A DNA stretch of 64,000 nucleotides from Euglena gracilis. Its lineage: Eukaryota > Euglenida > Euglenophyceae > Euglenales. The notes beneath the pieces were generated by a model. It saw nothing but the letters and a program-made list of their open reading frames with translations. It did not search any database and was not told where the DNA came from. Of the stretch, positions 38,856-52,400 are shown one piece after another; positions within the stretch are counted from its first letter, which is position 1, and the number at the start of each line of letters is the position of its first letter. Made by a program: the position numbers and the translations under genes. Where the stretch lies: positions 76,148,634 to 76,212,633 of the forward strand of contig CP154954.1 of assembly GCA_039621445.1 (NCBI GenBank). Reading direction: 5' to 3'.

Positions 38856-39237
38856 CAGGGTTTTAATGACCCCCCCGCCCCCCAAGGTCCAACTCAGAGG
38901 CTGGAAAGTTTGGGCTGGCTGGAAACGGCTGCTGGCTGACCCCCCCTGGGCCGAACCAGGAACCAAAGAATCGAAACTGCAAAATTCCCCCAAAAACTGT
39001 CAATTATGCAGAAATTTTGCTTTTGTCCCAAAATTTTAGCTTGTCAGCCCAAATTTGATCCATTTTTACTCGCTTTTTGGCCATTTTTGCACCTCCGAAA
39101 GCCAAAAATACGCCACCGTCCAGCTGCCTGATAAGTAAAACTTGTTAATGGGGGGATCCGGGGCTGGAAAAAGGCTGCTGGCCACCTGGACCCGCCCCCC
39201 TGGGTTGCGGGGTCAATTTTTATTAAGGTATGCCCTG
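38856..39237. mobile_element. TTAAGG-family element (382 bp), degraded ends
   Basis: Starts CAGGGTTTTAATGACC and ends TATTAAGGTATGCCCTG. The flanking 8-mers are CGCCAGCC and GACCAGCC (6/8). Internal GAGGCTGGAAA and GGCTGCTGGC blocks match 39319-39780. Confidence 0.75.
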
Positions 39238-39318
39238 GACCAGCCCCAAAGCACTGCACCCGTGTACCTGGAGTGAACACTGCCCCCACACCCCAAGGAT
39301 AGCGTCTTCCCCAGGGAG

Positions 39319-39780
39319 CAGGGCGTTGCTTAAGGACACCCAGGGGGGGGGTCCAGCTTAGAGGCTGGAAAAATTGGACTGGCTGAAAAAAGGCTGCTGG
39401 CGAACCCTGCCCATATCTGGGTTGGAGCTGGGTCTGACCCGGGGTCAAACCAGGTATCAAAAAAAACCTAAATCGCAAACATGTCCAAAAAACTGTGAAG
39501 ATGCAAAAAAAATCGACTTTTTGACACCAAAGATTTCCTGGCCAGCTTTTTTCGACCCATTTTCGCCGTTTTTTTTACCCATGCTTACCCATTTTTTTGG
39601 CCAATCTTTGCACCCCCTCAAAGGCAAAAAATCCATTACCATCCAATCCGTTACCGAAATGGCTGGAAATAAACAAAGGAGGGGGTCCGGGGCTGGAAAC
39701 AGTCTGCTGGCTGGAAAAAAACTTCTGGGTGGCTGGACTCCTCCCGGGGGTGGGGTCACGTTTTCTTAAGCAACGCCCTG
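39319..39780. mobile_element. TTAAGG-family element (462 bp), intact
   Basis: Perfect 16-bp ends CAGGGCGTTGCTTAAG. The flanking 8-mers are CCAGGGAG and GCAGGGAG (7/8). Mirror-image GGCTGG/CTGCTGGC blocks sit inside each end. Confidence 0.88.
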
Positions 39781-40218
39781 GCAGGGAGCAAGGTGTGCTT
39801 GTTGACTTGTCCCCGCAGGGACAACTATGCATTGCTTGGTCGATGTCTTCCGCCTTCCTTGTTTGTTGACCTAATTTTCTTGGAGGTGATGTCATGGAAG
39901 AAATTTGTGTGATGTGATTTCCACCTCTCGTACGAAGCGCCGGAAAAAAATGTTTTGGTTGGGGGGTCTGACCTCCCCGTATCAAAACCAACGAGGGTAT
40001 CAAGCTCACTTGATACCCTGCGATACCCTGGGGAGAAGGCCGAATGCCAAGCCTTGCCTGAGAGCTTGCTACCCCCTGGCAAAAAGGAAAAAAAAAGAAG
40101 CCTGGTCAGGATACCGGCCCTGCCCAACCTGCTGGCTCCGGATGTCGGCAGGGTCCCTCGTGCTGGTCAACTCGGCACAGTCCATTGATTTCCCCGGGAA
40201 GCTGTTGGAGAAGCTGTC

Positions 40219-40251
40219 AGCTTCTCTGACAGCGTCCCTGTCAGAGAAGCT
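40219..40251. repeat. 14-bp perfect hairpin AGCTTCTCTGACAG
   Basis: Arms 40219-40232 and 40238-40251 around CGTCC. The AGAAGCTGTCAG word is also present as a direct repeat. A 10-bp hairpin GGGTATCAAG/CTTGATACCC lies nearby at about 39994-40017. Confidence 0.75.
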
Positions 40252-40569
40252 GTCAGGATCCCCAGTCCCGGCCGGCTTGTCATTCGCAGGACCCCGGGGG
40301 GGGAGAGGCTTCTATGGGGTGTCTGCCCAAAGCAAGGCACCCCCCCCCCTCCCCCTGGGGTGGTGCTGGTTTTGAGACTCGGCACCAGCCGACCCAGCCA
40401 ACCTTTCCCTCGAAAATGGCTCTTTTCGGGCCCCGGGGCGCCTTCAGGGTCGGAGGGGGTGGGGGTGCTCCAAAACCCAACCCATCCCTGCCCATGGTAC
40501 CTCCCCAGGGAATGCGATCTTCCTTAAAAAAAGAAGCCCCGGCGCTGTCAAGGGCAGGGGGACACTTAC

Positions 40570-40629
40570 AGGTTCTTGGGATCCCCCCAGCCCAAATTGC
40601 CCGTACGACCCATGCCCAATGGACGTCCC
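40570..40629 (-). CDS. RCC1-repeat exon (partial gene)
   Basis: A 60-nt, 20-codon exon between acceptor GGTGGACAG and an ideal donor CCT|GTAAGT. It reads GTSIGHGSYGQFGLGGSQEP. The GxGxYGQxGLG core is the signature of RCC1-type propeller blades, which bind Ran/chromatin or act as regulatory scaffolds in many proteins. Only one blade strand pair is coded here, so the rest of the gene must lie in other small exons, most likely at lower coordinates. Candidate partners are noted separately. Which RCC1-family member it is cannot be told. Confidence 0.55.
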
Positions 40630-41096
40630 CTGTCCACCGTCTAAATTGTCACGCGAGTGTTCAATTGCATTGTTGTAAAAGGGGACACACTGGACCGCCC
40701 GGCACCCCCTGTTCATTGGGCAAAGAGGTTCATTAGACAGGAAGGGGAGGCAGCTACACAGCTTCCTGGTGGGGAGGGCATTCTGGGTCAACTCCCCTGT
40801 GCCTGTGGCCCCGCGATCGCCCCCCTACCCCGTGATCACGTTTGCCCGCTGAATTCTGGTATACCCCCCCCCCCCCCCGCCCAGCCCGGGGGCTTTGCCG
40901 CGGCCATGACTGAAGGTAAGGCCAGGGGGCCAACCTTGGGGTGGGGCAAGCTTGCATGAAAAGAGGGGGGGGGGCAAGCGCTGGGGGGAGAAGCATGACA
41001 GAAATTTAGGCCAAAAAAGAGCAAAAATCAAATCGGAAAAAAAGTTTCAAAGCATTACTGGATTTCATTTTATATTATTTTTTATATTATGTATTA

Positions 41097-41280
41097 TACA
41101 TACATACATACATACATACATACATACATACATACATACATACATACATACATACATACATACATACATACATACATACATACATACATACATACATACA
41201 TACATACATACGTACGTACGTACATACATACATACATACATACATACATACATACATACATACATACATACATACATACA

Positions 41281-41311
<31 letters not shown>
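41097..41311. repeat. (ACAT)n microsatellite
   Basis: About 215 bp with one CGTACGTACGTA interruption at about 41211. Confidence 0.95.
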
Positions 41312-41316
<5 letters not shown>

Positions 41317-41512
41317 TGTTACTTAAATTATATTTTTATGCTATTTAGTTTAGATTCGTTTTGGCCTAAATCCCCCCACCCCTGAAATGAGGTTGGGCAG
41401 CCTGAGTTCCCTTGAGCTAGACCCTCAGGGCTGTCCTGCCTTGGACTGGGGTGATAAACACCTCGGGGGGGGGGGGAAGTGAGAGTCCACCGCATCTGTT
41501 ACAGGTAGGGTC

Positions 41513-41901
41513 CAGGGGTCGATATAAGGAGAGGAGGGGGGGGGAGGTCCGGACCCCCCCCCCCCCTGCGGGCCAGGAGGGGGGGGGGGGGGGGGGACAC
41601 CCCCCCACCTAAACAGTGGCGCGGTCAGGGTGACCGAAAAATTTTGACCCCCCAAAACGACCAAAAGTGCCATTTTGGGCACTTTTTGGGCAAAAATTGG
41701 CCAAAATGTAAAAAATTTTAGACACGAAATGCCGGAAGAAAAAAATTGACACTTTTTTGGGGGGGTCCCGGGTCCCCCCCGAGGGTCCGTCCGATCCCCC
41801 CTTGCAGTGGGGGTGGGGGGGTCTGCCCCCCCCCTACGGGCCAAGGGGGGGGGGACACCCCCCCACCTAAACCATGTACGCCCTCCTTATATCGAACCCT
41901 A
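41513..41901. mobile_element. CAGGGTTCGATA-family element (389 bp)
   Basis: Starts CAGGGGTCGATATAAGGAGA and ends TCCTTATATCGAACCCTA. The flanking 8-mers are GTAGGGTC (41505-41512) and CTAGGGTC (41902-41909), 7/8. The interior is near-identical to 44487-44902. It lies in the presumed intergenic space below gene Y. Confidence 0.85.
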
Positions 41902-43417
41902 CTAGGGTCCCAAAATGATTTTTGCACAAAATTCAAAAAAATCTTCAAAATAATAATGTGATGATGACCTTATGTCCAAAAGCTAGCAATCTCTGTCCTC
42001 CAACTGGGGGTGTCCTTTGGACAGGTTTCTGATTAAAAAAAAAAAATCCCCCACCGGGGTCGGTGGTTTGACAAGGAATCCCATGGGATGGCCAAACCTA
42101 CAAAAAGGTGCCCTCCGACGGGGTGGGGGGTGGCCATAAGACAGAGGAGGGTCATTGGACATGGGGGGGTCCGACTGGAACCCACCCACCCCCCACCCCC
42201 CCCCCGGGGTCTAGTCTAAAAAAACCCTGGTTCAGAGTCGGCGGTTCAGACTCATGTCAATTTAGTGGAAATCATTTTTTTTCAAAATTTCAGCATAATT
42301 TCTGGTCTGTTTTTGCATAAATTCACGTCAGACTACCTAAATTCAGCAAGCCAACGTGACCAAGGGATCGCAGGACGGCAGATCACAGGGTCACAGGGGA
42401 CGAATGGATCTATGGCCTCAGACCAACAAACCAAGTAAGGCAGGGGGTGTGGCGAAGTGGGGCAGACAATGGCGAGGGCTGGAGCGAACGACAAGGTTGC
42501 GACGAAAACAGGGGTCGTGAAGCAGGCGTAGGGCTTTCCAAACAGTCGTTTACAAAATGGGGAAAACGTGTCGGTCATTCCATGACGTGAGGCGACCACA
42601 CCGAACACGTGCTGAAACCATCCACACAGAGCACCACGGAGAGTGGCCCGGAGGTTGGAAAAAATGGGCTGGCTGGAAAAGGCTGCTCAATGACCTCCCT
42701 CTTTCTAGGGGAAGGCACAATAAACCAAAATTGAACAAATATCCTCCTGGACTCCTGGACTTTGGGTGTGCATTCATCTCTGAGAGCTCCTTTTGTACTC
42801 CTCACAGGATTCCAGAGCATCGATGCCCCCTTGTTGGCGCTGCAAATCTTCTTTTGTTCACTGCAAATAGAATTTTGCTTTCACCGAACGCTGAACACCA
42901 TCTGTCCGGACCGCAACTTTGTCACTTTTATTGTTTGTCGGACAAGGGGGTAGTCGGATGGAAAAGCCCTCTGTCCAAGCAGTGTGGTGTGACAATCACC
43001 AAATTTCGGGGGGTTTCAAAAATAATTTTCTGGATTCGTAAAAATTTTCAAGGCCCTTTGAATGGGTTTGAAGAGAGTTTAACAGCATTTTTTCTTTGAA
43101 AGGAAAACAAGAAAAAAAGGGAAAAAACAAATTGCAGTTTCTTCTGAAATACCAAAGAAAAATGTAACCCCCCTTATTTCCTGACTTGTCGACTTTCGGG
43201 CCCGGCACATACAATTTTTTACCAACCCCCGGGGGTCGCTTCCAACCTTCCAAAAGACCAATCAGTCGCTTTCCTTTGGGAAACTAGTCCCCCCCTCCCC
43301 GCTGCCTTCGTAGGTGCGGCTTGCAGTGTGGTGGCGTGGCTGCCCCAACAGGCTCCACAGCCCGGATTGGCACCCAGTTGTGGTGGGGGGGTGGGGGGGG
43401 GCGGGGCTGGGGCATCA

Positions 43418-46400
43418 TTACTCCAGCAGGCGCGCCGCGGTCTGGCGGATGAAGGCCGTGTCCTTCAGGATTTCCCCGCCAGGGGGCTCTCTGCGGGGCG
43501 GTGCTGGGGGTTAACGGACCCCGAGGGAAGGGTCCCCACCCGGGTCGGTGGGACCCCCGGGCAGGGCGGTACGGAGAGGCCTGGGGGGGGGGGGTCGACC
43601 CACCCCCCCTGGCTGCAGGGGGGGGGGGGAATGCGCTGGACGGCCCGCGGAAAAAATGCGCAAAAATGCGCATTTTTGAAAAATTGACAAAAAATGCGCA
43701 AAAAATGCACAAAAATGCGCAAAAATGCGCAGCGCATTTCTCCCCCCCCATCCTGGCTGTTTGGCCGATTCCCGTCCTGCCCTGGCCCCAGGGCACAGTA
43801 TTAAATGCGGGGGTGCGCTTGGTCCCGGAACCCTCCACCGGCAGAGTTACGGTCGGAGGGTGCTGGTAGGAGTCTCTCGAGCCTCCTCGAACGTGCCCGA
43901 ACGACATTCGAGGAGGCTCAAGAGACTCCTCGAAGCGTTCGAGCACGTTTGAGGCGGTTCGAGGAGGCTGTTTAAGCCCCCCCATGAGGGGGGCTTTAAA
44001 AAGTTCGAGGAGGCTCGAGCTCGACGTTCAAGCTTGGGCCTCCTCCTACGGTAACCCCCTCTCCACGGATTTTTTTGAGGAACTTCAAAAAAGTGCCCCG
44101 AAAATGTATTTTTTCAACATGATTTGACAAAAAATTGATGAAAACATCTCATCAGCTAGGGAATCGTTTATGGCAATTATGGCAACTGCCTGTTTTGTGC
44201 TGGGGACCACAGATTCCCATTTGTGATTCGTCGTGATTTTTCGTGTTTTTTTCGTGTATTTTCGTGATTTCTCGTGATTTTTGTGGGTTTTCGTGATTTT
44301 TCATGCGACAAATTTTTGCTACCAATTTTTTTTGACTGGTTTGGCCCCTTCTGCATTAAAATGGTTCCAATTATGGTTCTAATTGTGGTTCCAGGGGCGT
44401 CCCAGGCTCCTCCCCCCTGCTTGCTCAGCACCCAGCACTCACACAGAAAGGGGAATGGTCAACACCCCTTTCCTGGACCCCGTGGGCAGGGTTCGATATA
44501 AGGAGAGGAGGGGGGGGGTGGTCCGGACCCCCCCCCTGCGGGCCAGGAGGGGGGTGGGGGGGACACCCCCCCCCCACCTAAACAGTGGCGCGGTCAGGGT
44601 GACCGATTTTCAGCCCGGCGCGAAGCGCTGGGCCGAAAAATTTTGACCCCCCAAACGACCAAAAGTGCCATTTTGGGCACTTTTTGGGCAAAAATTGGCC
44701 AAAAATGCAAAAAAAATTCGGCGCAAAGCGCCGGAGGAAAAAATTGACCCTTTTTGGGGGGGGGGTCCCGGGTACCCCCTGAGGGTCGGTCCGGACCCCC
44801 CTTGCAGGTGGGGGGTGGTGGTCCGGGCCAGAAGTGGGGGGAGGGGTGGGGGGACACCCCCCACCACCTAAACCATGTACGCCCTCCTTATATCGAACCC
44901 TGCCCGTGGGACAGCAAAAGAATGTTGTGGTCCTTGTGGAAGTCGGAGGTTTTGGTTAACAAATTTATTGTAACATCCCTGAATTTACATTGGAAATAAT
45001 TGCAAAATCACCATACCATGAAAAATTCCACTCTGCATTGGAAAACACCTCAATTTCTAAATGAATTCTATGAATTAGAAAGTCGTCCAAATTCCAATTG
45101 ACTTGTGCCAATTGACTTTTCTGATTTGTTTTGATAATCTCTTGTAATTCTTTGCTCCAAAATTGGTGAAAAATGTGCAGCGACGTTCAAAGAACACACA
45201 GACACTTTTTTTTTAAAGAAACAAAAACACGTCTTTCACCACCAGCAATACGACGCCACGCGGGATCGGTAGCAGCCAAGGCAGCTCCCGACAGTCCAAC
45301 TGCCGCCAGAGACCCCCCCTGGCTGCGGCCCTGGGTGGCCATGCCCACCCGCTTCTTGATGTCGCGGATGGCGCGGACGGTGGCGAACGGCGTGAGGAAC
45401 ATGCACCAGAACGACAGGAAGTTGAGCAGGAAATGCCCCGCCCACCTCGGCAACCAGGGGCCGGTCCAGAGGCCGGGCTGCAGGCACGAACCGCTCCGAA
45501 AGGAGGCCCGGGGATTTTTTTTGAAAGCGCGACACCCCCAAATAAGACCCGGGTCCACTGTTTGGGTCCGTTGCTGAAAATCCCATGGGATCTGATTTGG
45601 GGGGGGTCCACTTTTGGATTTTTGCTGAAAATTTTGACCAAAAAAAATCTTCCCACGGGGAGGTCAAAAATGGGTCCAAAAAAGGGCGATTTTGGGCAAT
45701 GAGCAAAAAAAAAATCACAAAAATGCCCATTTTGACACACACAACATGAACAAAACTTGAAAAATGCCAAAAAAATCACCCATTTTGGGAGCATTTTCAC
45801 ATTTTAACACTTTTTTAACTGTTTGAGCTCAAAAAAAAAAGAAGCCCAATCCCCAAGCTTGGGAGCAGGGGCTCCTTGGACTAATCCTTCAAAAGAATTT
45901 AGAAAAGAAGCTTGATGCGTCTGATTTTTTTTAAAAAATGTGCAATACATCATTCTATATAAATCCTTCAGAACTTTTCTTAAAATACAAATAAATCAGA
46001 AATACTAATATAATGATGGAATATGCATTCGTATGTTATTTATAAACAAAAAGCACATCAATTAAAAGGAAAATAAGTTGCGTTTCTGTTCTAATAGCAA
46101 TTTCATATAACATAACGTTTGGCCAATCGAATGGACAAAAATATAATCAAAACCACAGGACCGGGAACAAATAACCAGGCACTGGACAGGTAGCTGTCTT
46201 TGTAGGCGTACGCCTTCAGTGAAGGGACAATGGCCCCAGGCTCCAGTGGGTGATCTGAGGTGCTCCTTTTGCAGGGAAGGTGAGAGCACAGCCTGCCCTT
46301 CAGGAGTCTGTCACCGTCCAAATGGCTGGCATGGTCACTGCCCAAATGAAATTGTCCTTTCCAAGCTGGATGGCATGAAGCCACAGCCCACCGCCGGTAC

Positions 46401-49400
46401 AGCATTGACCAGGCTATTGCTTAAGGACCCTGGGGGGTCCACTGACGAGCCACTTTTTGCTAGACACTGGAAAAAAGCCACAAAGCCACCGGCAAGTCGT
46501 CCCCCAGAGTGGAAAAAAAAATCCTCCGGCGCTGCGAGCTGAGGGAGAAATGAGAATTTCAATATGGTTTTTTGGCCAATGTTTTGTTCCAAAAAAAAAT
46601 CCCGAAAACTGTCCAAAAATTGGCATTTTTGGCAAGTTTTTGGGGTCCATTTTTTCTGACGCTTCGCACCAGTCAGTGGAAAATTTTTATTGCACCAGCA
46701 AAACCAAATTTGGGAGAGGGTACTGCAAACCCTGAAGCAATATTCTGGCATTGACTTTCAGAATTCTGTGCTGCCGCTGTGGGAGAACCGACCACTGACC
46801 CCCGCCAGGTGTGGTCGCTTTTGCGGGGTTGGGAACCTGCTGGGCAGGCTGGATTTCAGGCGCTGCCGACCGGTCAGACCTCCAAGGCACCCAGACACGA
46901 CTCAAAGGGTCAGCGGGGAGTCCCTTGGCCACCAAGCTTTGTTTAAAAAAAACCGGGAGGGGGCAGGCTCAGAGGGTGCCGCACGACTGGAGCCCGCCCG
47001 TGGCGCCAGAGGCGGAAGCCGTCCTTCTTGGGGGGCTTGGGGTGGCGGCAGGCGGCGGCGGGGGGGGGGGGGGGGTGGGCCCGGCTGGCAAACAGGGGAA
47101 GGCACACCAGCCAACCCCACCGGGGAGGGGGGGGGGATGGCTGCCTGGGCAGGCGCTCCAAGGCACCCCGATCCGACTACCCAAGGGGGGCAAAAATGCC
47201 TGAAAAGATTGGGGGTCGCCTTGTCAAAAAAAAACCACGCAACAACAAATGTTCCCTGACACTGCCTGCAATGGTGTACGCATACTCTGCCCCCCCCCCC
47301 GCCACAGGTATTACATGAGAAGGGGGAAGGGGGAGGGGGGGGGGTGGTCCTTTACCCCCCCCTCTCCTCTGGATAAAAAAAGCCGGCGCAAAGCGGCGGG
47401 AAAATTTTTTGAGGGCCTCAAAATAAGCCCAAAATGATGTTTTAGATTTCACCTTTTTTTTACACCAAACTGACAAAAACAGATAATGAAAACACAAGTC
47501 TGCTGGCGCAAAGCACTGGGGAAGAAAAAAATTCTGGTTCTATGGGGGTCCCCCCCCGGCCCTTGGGGGGGGGGTTGCAGGAGCCAGAGGTTTGACCTGC
47601 TGAGGGGGAATTGATTACTGCAATTTTTCCCGCAATTTCTGCAATTTTCTGCAGTTTTCGCATTTTTTTTGCGCAAGTTTCCGCATTTTTTTTTCGCTTC
47701 CTGCAGATTTTCCGCATAAACCTGAAATGGAAAGTCACATGAATTACAGTCATTTCTCGGTCAACTCAGAAGGGCACCAAGGGGCTTTTTTTGGTCTTTT
47801 GTTGCAAGGTTGCCTGGGGGGATGGTACACTGGGATTTCAACTAGCCAACTTTGTACTAGCTGCAGTCGAGCCCCCCCCCCCCCTGGGGGGCTCTGCAAA
47901 CCCTCATGCAAAAAAGCCTGCTAACACTATGTTTTACCTACAACCAAAAATTTCTTCACCATACGCAATAGTCGCAAGACTTCTTCATCCGCAATGGTCA
48001 TGGTCTGGACCATACCATTGCACCAACCGCCCGGAGGGATGGGGGGGGTCACATTCCACTTTCAAAAAACCAGTCAGCCATTTTTGAAAAACCAATACCC
48101 CCCAGGGCAGAACGGGAAGGCTTGGTCTTAAGTGGGGGGGGGCATGCGCAAGTGGTGGGGGGGGGGTGGGTCGACCCCCCCCCACCAGCACACCCACCCA
48201 CTCGCCACCTATCCCACCCACCTTCCTACCCACACACCCACACCCACCCGCATCCACCCACCCACACACACATGGACACACACACACACACGCACACACA
48301 CCCACACCCACCCATCCACCCCCCCCCCCCCCCCCCCACACACACACCCAAACCCACCACCCACCCACCCACCCACCCACTCACACACACACACACACAC
48401 AAATGCAAAGCTGTCAAAAACGCCCAAAGCCTGTATGGCACTCCACGTCGAGTGTGATGGACGTCTCCAGATAGCACACAGTGTGGTAGATGTACTCTGG
48501 CATGATGAGGATGGCAGCACAGAGGAAAAGGAATACGAGAAGCAGATGACAGTGGAATAATACACTTGAAAATCATGAGTTGTGTAGGAACAACCTCACC
48601 CATGTGAACAACCAATCAGCAGGAGGCAATCACATTCCAATTTCCAAGGATGCGCCATTTGCATATCGATTTTGGCATTTGCAAGTTGAAAGAAGCATAT
48701 TCATATGGAAAAATTGCATGTTGCACAATAAAAGCGATCGAGAGTTGTATCTGCCTGGTCTGGTTGACTGAGCCCATATTGTTAAAAGACAATCATGGCG
48801 TCCAATGCCTTGCCCGTGTTGTCGGCCAGACAAGAAAAGAACAAAAGGGTTTGTACAAAACCTGCAGCAAACAAGCAAAGCCTCAATCCCTCGACTGGAG
48901 TTTAATGAGTGGATGTTCAGCAGGGGGGGGGAGGTCTGGTGGGGGGTCGACCCCCCCACCCGGAAGGTAGGGGGGGGGGGTGGGGCGACCCCCCCTCACC
49001 CACCACAGCATTTTCACCAATTTTGGGAAAACGAGGATGTTGGCTGGGGAAAAATTTTGAATTTAATTTTGAAAAATGGACCCAAAATGCATGATTTTTT
49101 TTATTATGGAAAACACATTTTTTTCCACAAAAAATCTCGAAATTTCAGGTTTAAAAATCGGTGTCCAAAAATCCAAAAATCGCCAGCAAAAAAAAAGCAA
49201 AAAACACAAACCTTGCCAAAATCAAAAAAAATGCAAAAAAGGGGAAAAAAACGGAGTTGCATCCGCCCCTGTCCTCATTCAATTCCTAATTCAGACGAGA
49301 GATTCCCACGGCCGCCCCCTGTCCTCTCTGGGTATCGCCGCCGTGGACTTCATCGATCTGGTCCCTCCAGAACGTGACGTCCTTGACCTGCGGCAGGGAC

Positions 49401-52400
49401 AGCGGAACCGGGCAACAACCGCAGGGGCACATGCATCCACATTGACTTCTTCAGCGGCACGTGCCCAGCTGTTGCATTATTCCCAGGCCACTTCCTTTCC
49501 TTTCATTGTGGGATCGCCTTGTTGAACATTTGGTGCATGTGGTGCTTCGTTTTAAACTTATCATTTCAATACTCTTCATTTTTTCTCATATATCATTCAT
49601 ACCCTCTTCATTTTATCATCCTCATATGTTTGTATACCTACTCATCAATATATAAACCAGGGTGTGAATTAGAGCTGAGCTCTTTGGGAACCTCTCTTAC
49701 CCCGCCCCCCCCCCCACTCATTTTCGGCTCAAAAACAGGTTTTCCGGGTCCGGGAGGCCAAAAAACATGGTTTTGGGCAATTTTTTTTTCGATTTTTTCC
49801 CCCGACTTTTTGACCCAGAATTTGACCGAAAATGGGCCAAAACGAGCCCAAAACAGGGGGCACAGGGTCCGGGTCGGAATTTTTTTTGCGCTCAAAAACG
49901 TTTTTTCTTTGATGTTCTAAAATGAAAAAAAAGCGTTTTTGAGCAATTTTTTTTTTCAAAATTTTGGGTCCCGAACCTTCCTCCTGACCCCTCCCCCAAC
50001 CACCCTCGGACCAATGCAGGGGTCCACGAATACCCAAAACTGGCCCAAAATCGCACAACCAGGCCTCGGGACCATCATAAATTGATTAACCCCCACCCCA
50101 AAACCTCCAAATGACCCCCTGGTTTGGGTCCCAACTCCTTGTCTAGCCCGAGATGCGGCCAATTTATGGTTTCGGGCCCCGAACAGGCCCGAAATGGGCG
50201 AAACTGGCAAAACTGGCCCAAAACCATAAAGCGACCATTATCGCGGGCCCGGTGAGGAGTTGGCCCAAATCGCGCATACCAAACGATAGAGCGTCCCAAA
50301 ATTGTGAAATGAGGTCCTCTTTACTTTCCCGCAACTCCGCAGCGTTTTCGATATATTTCGAATTTTCGGTTTTTCGACGGTGAAATTTTTCCCTGAAAAA
50401 TTACCAAAAACCACAATTTCATACACAAAAATGATGAAATTTCAAAAATTTTCGGATTTTTGAAATGCAAAAAGCATGGTAAATGTCAATTTACACCAAT
50501 TTACGCATGGCGCGAAACGCCGAAGGAAAATTTTTAGTCCTCTTGGGAACCTGAAAAAATGGAGTTTTTTCCGGACCCGGGTCGGTCAAGGAAAAAACCA
50601 AACCCCCCTGGAGGCTTCCAGCAACGGACCCAAAAATAAGACCTGGGTCTTATTTCTGGGGGGGGTCGCTGAGCTCTTATCTCTTTAGAGTAAGAGCGAA
50701 GCTTACCACCCCGGCCGGAGGGGGGGTCCGACCCCCCTCGCCCGAGCAAAAAAATCATCTACCGTTTTTTTCCGGAAAATTTCAGGGTCATTTTGGGGGT
50801 CCCCGGCGCTTCGTGCTGTCAAGGGGGTCTAATTTATGGGGGGTCTTATTTTTGGATTTTTGCTCGATCGGCCAGGAGGGGGTCTTAATTTTTTGGGGTG
50901 GGGTCTTATTTTGGGGGGGGTCTTATTCTTGGGGGGGTTTGCTCTACTCATAAATACTCTCTATTTTTTTCATTTGCGAAACAACAGGGTTTGCTGGCAG
51001 CTTGTTTTTGGAACAACCTGTGCGTGCTACTGGCTCCGGGGAAATCACAATTCTGCATTGACAAATCCCCAGTTTTGGGTCAAATTCTTATCTGTAGTTA
51101 TCCGAGGTTATCAAAAATTATCCGAAGGTATCTGTAGTTATCCGTAGTTATTCATAGTTATCAGCAGTTGCAAAAACGCCTGTATATACTAGGCCAGCCA
51201 TCCAAAAAGGTTGAAATATAATAGATTGAGACAGATTAAATGTGGCAAAACATATGGAACGTCCAAATACTGCGATCGAACAGAATATGGCGTGCATCCA
51301 ATATGTGCTGATATGAACTGATGATTGATACCCTCCCCCTCCCCTGAGTTAAAAATACATGTCAGCCATGGGTATTGTCTGCAATTATCTGTCCTTGGGA
51401 GTCAGGATTTGCAGTTATTTGTAATTATCCGTATTTGGGGGTTTCGGGCTTATCCATTGTTATCCGTCGTTATCTGTGGATGTCCGTTTCAGCACAAGCA
51501 CCAATCTGCCCTGCCCCTGAAAGCAGCTTATTTGAGAGATCTTTCCCCCCAGGGTCAGTGGTCCGGCATGGAAGCAGATAAGCTGACTTAACAGCGGCCG
51601 AGAATATTTGTTTGTATATATTGTTTGTAAATATTTGTTTGTAAATATTTGTTTGTAAATATTTGTTTGTAAATATTTGTTTGTAAATATTTGTTTGTAA
51701 ATATTTGTTTGTAAATATTTGTTTGTAAATATTTGTTTGTAAATATTTGTTTGTAAATATTTGTTTGTAAATATTTGTTTGTAAATATGCGTTTGTAAAT
51801 GTTTGTTTGCAGCAACCTCGCCGGCTGGCACTGCAAAAAGTTGAGTTGCAGTTTTTCTTGAAACTCAATGTTTCACGTCACAGCGCCAGGGAGCAAACAA
51901 GACACTTCCGGGTAAAATTTGAGGTTCCTCTTCTGCTTTATGAGGCAAAGGAGGAGGCACAAACGAAGGCAGAGGGAACACAATACGGCCTTTCAAAAGA
52001 ATGCGACGCAAAAACAAACCAACAACCAACAAAACACCCAACCCAACAATTAGGTTTCGCAGGTCCCTTTCCAATTTGGGTGCCCTCATCAGCACCCGGG
52101 GAGGACTCACCCTAGGGCCGTACAGGAAAGCCTGGTGGGGGGTGGACCTCCCACCCATCACAGCACTGGACAAAGACAATATTTTCCACTCCCAGAATCC
52201 GAGAAGCGAGAGGGGTGAGTCAGGGTGAGACGGGAATCCCCACAACCCAACGGGTGGCGGGTGGGGAGGGGTCGGACCCCCACCAGGCCTTCTCGTGCTT
52301 CCAGGGGCATCGATTCTTGTGGCAAAAATTTCTTTTGCGGCCCGCGGTGGGCAAGCACTTCCGCGACTTCCTCTGGCAAGAGTTCAAGAAAAAAAGGGGG

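Larger units (their letters stand above)
46232..48436 (-). other. Intron 3 of gene Y, probable nonconventional intron (2.2 kb) with a nested element
   Basis: The exon ends ...GAG TGC C. The intron starts ATA CAGGCTTTGGGCG and ends ACTGGAGCCTG GGGCC, and the exon resumes ATTGTCCC. The edge 8-mers are GTGCCATA and GGGCCATT (6/8), and the ends CAGGCT and AGCCTG pair. It contains the ACCC/CA tract at 48.2 kb and the intact element 46410-46747. Confidence 0.45.

Noticed and set aside
42333-42608. 91-codon Met-initiated minus-strand frame
   Set aside because: Looks somewhat protein-like (one hydrophobic stretch) but has no splice context, no recognised motif and no acceptor directly upstream of the ATG.
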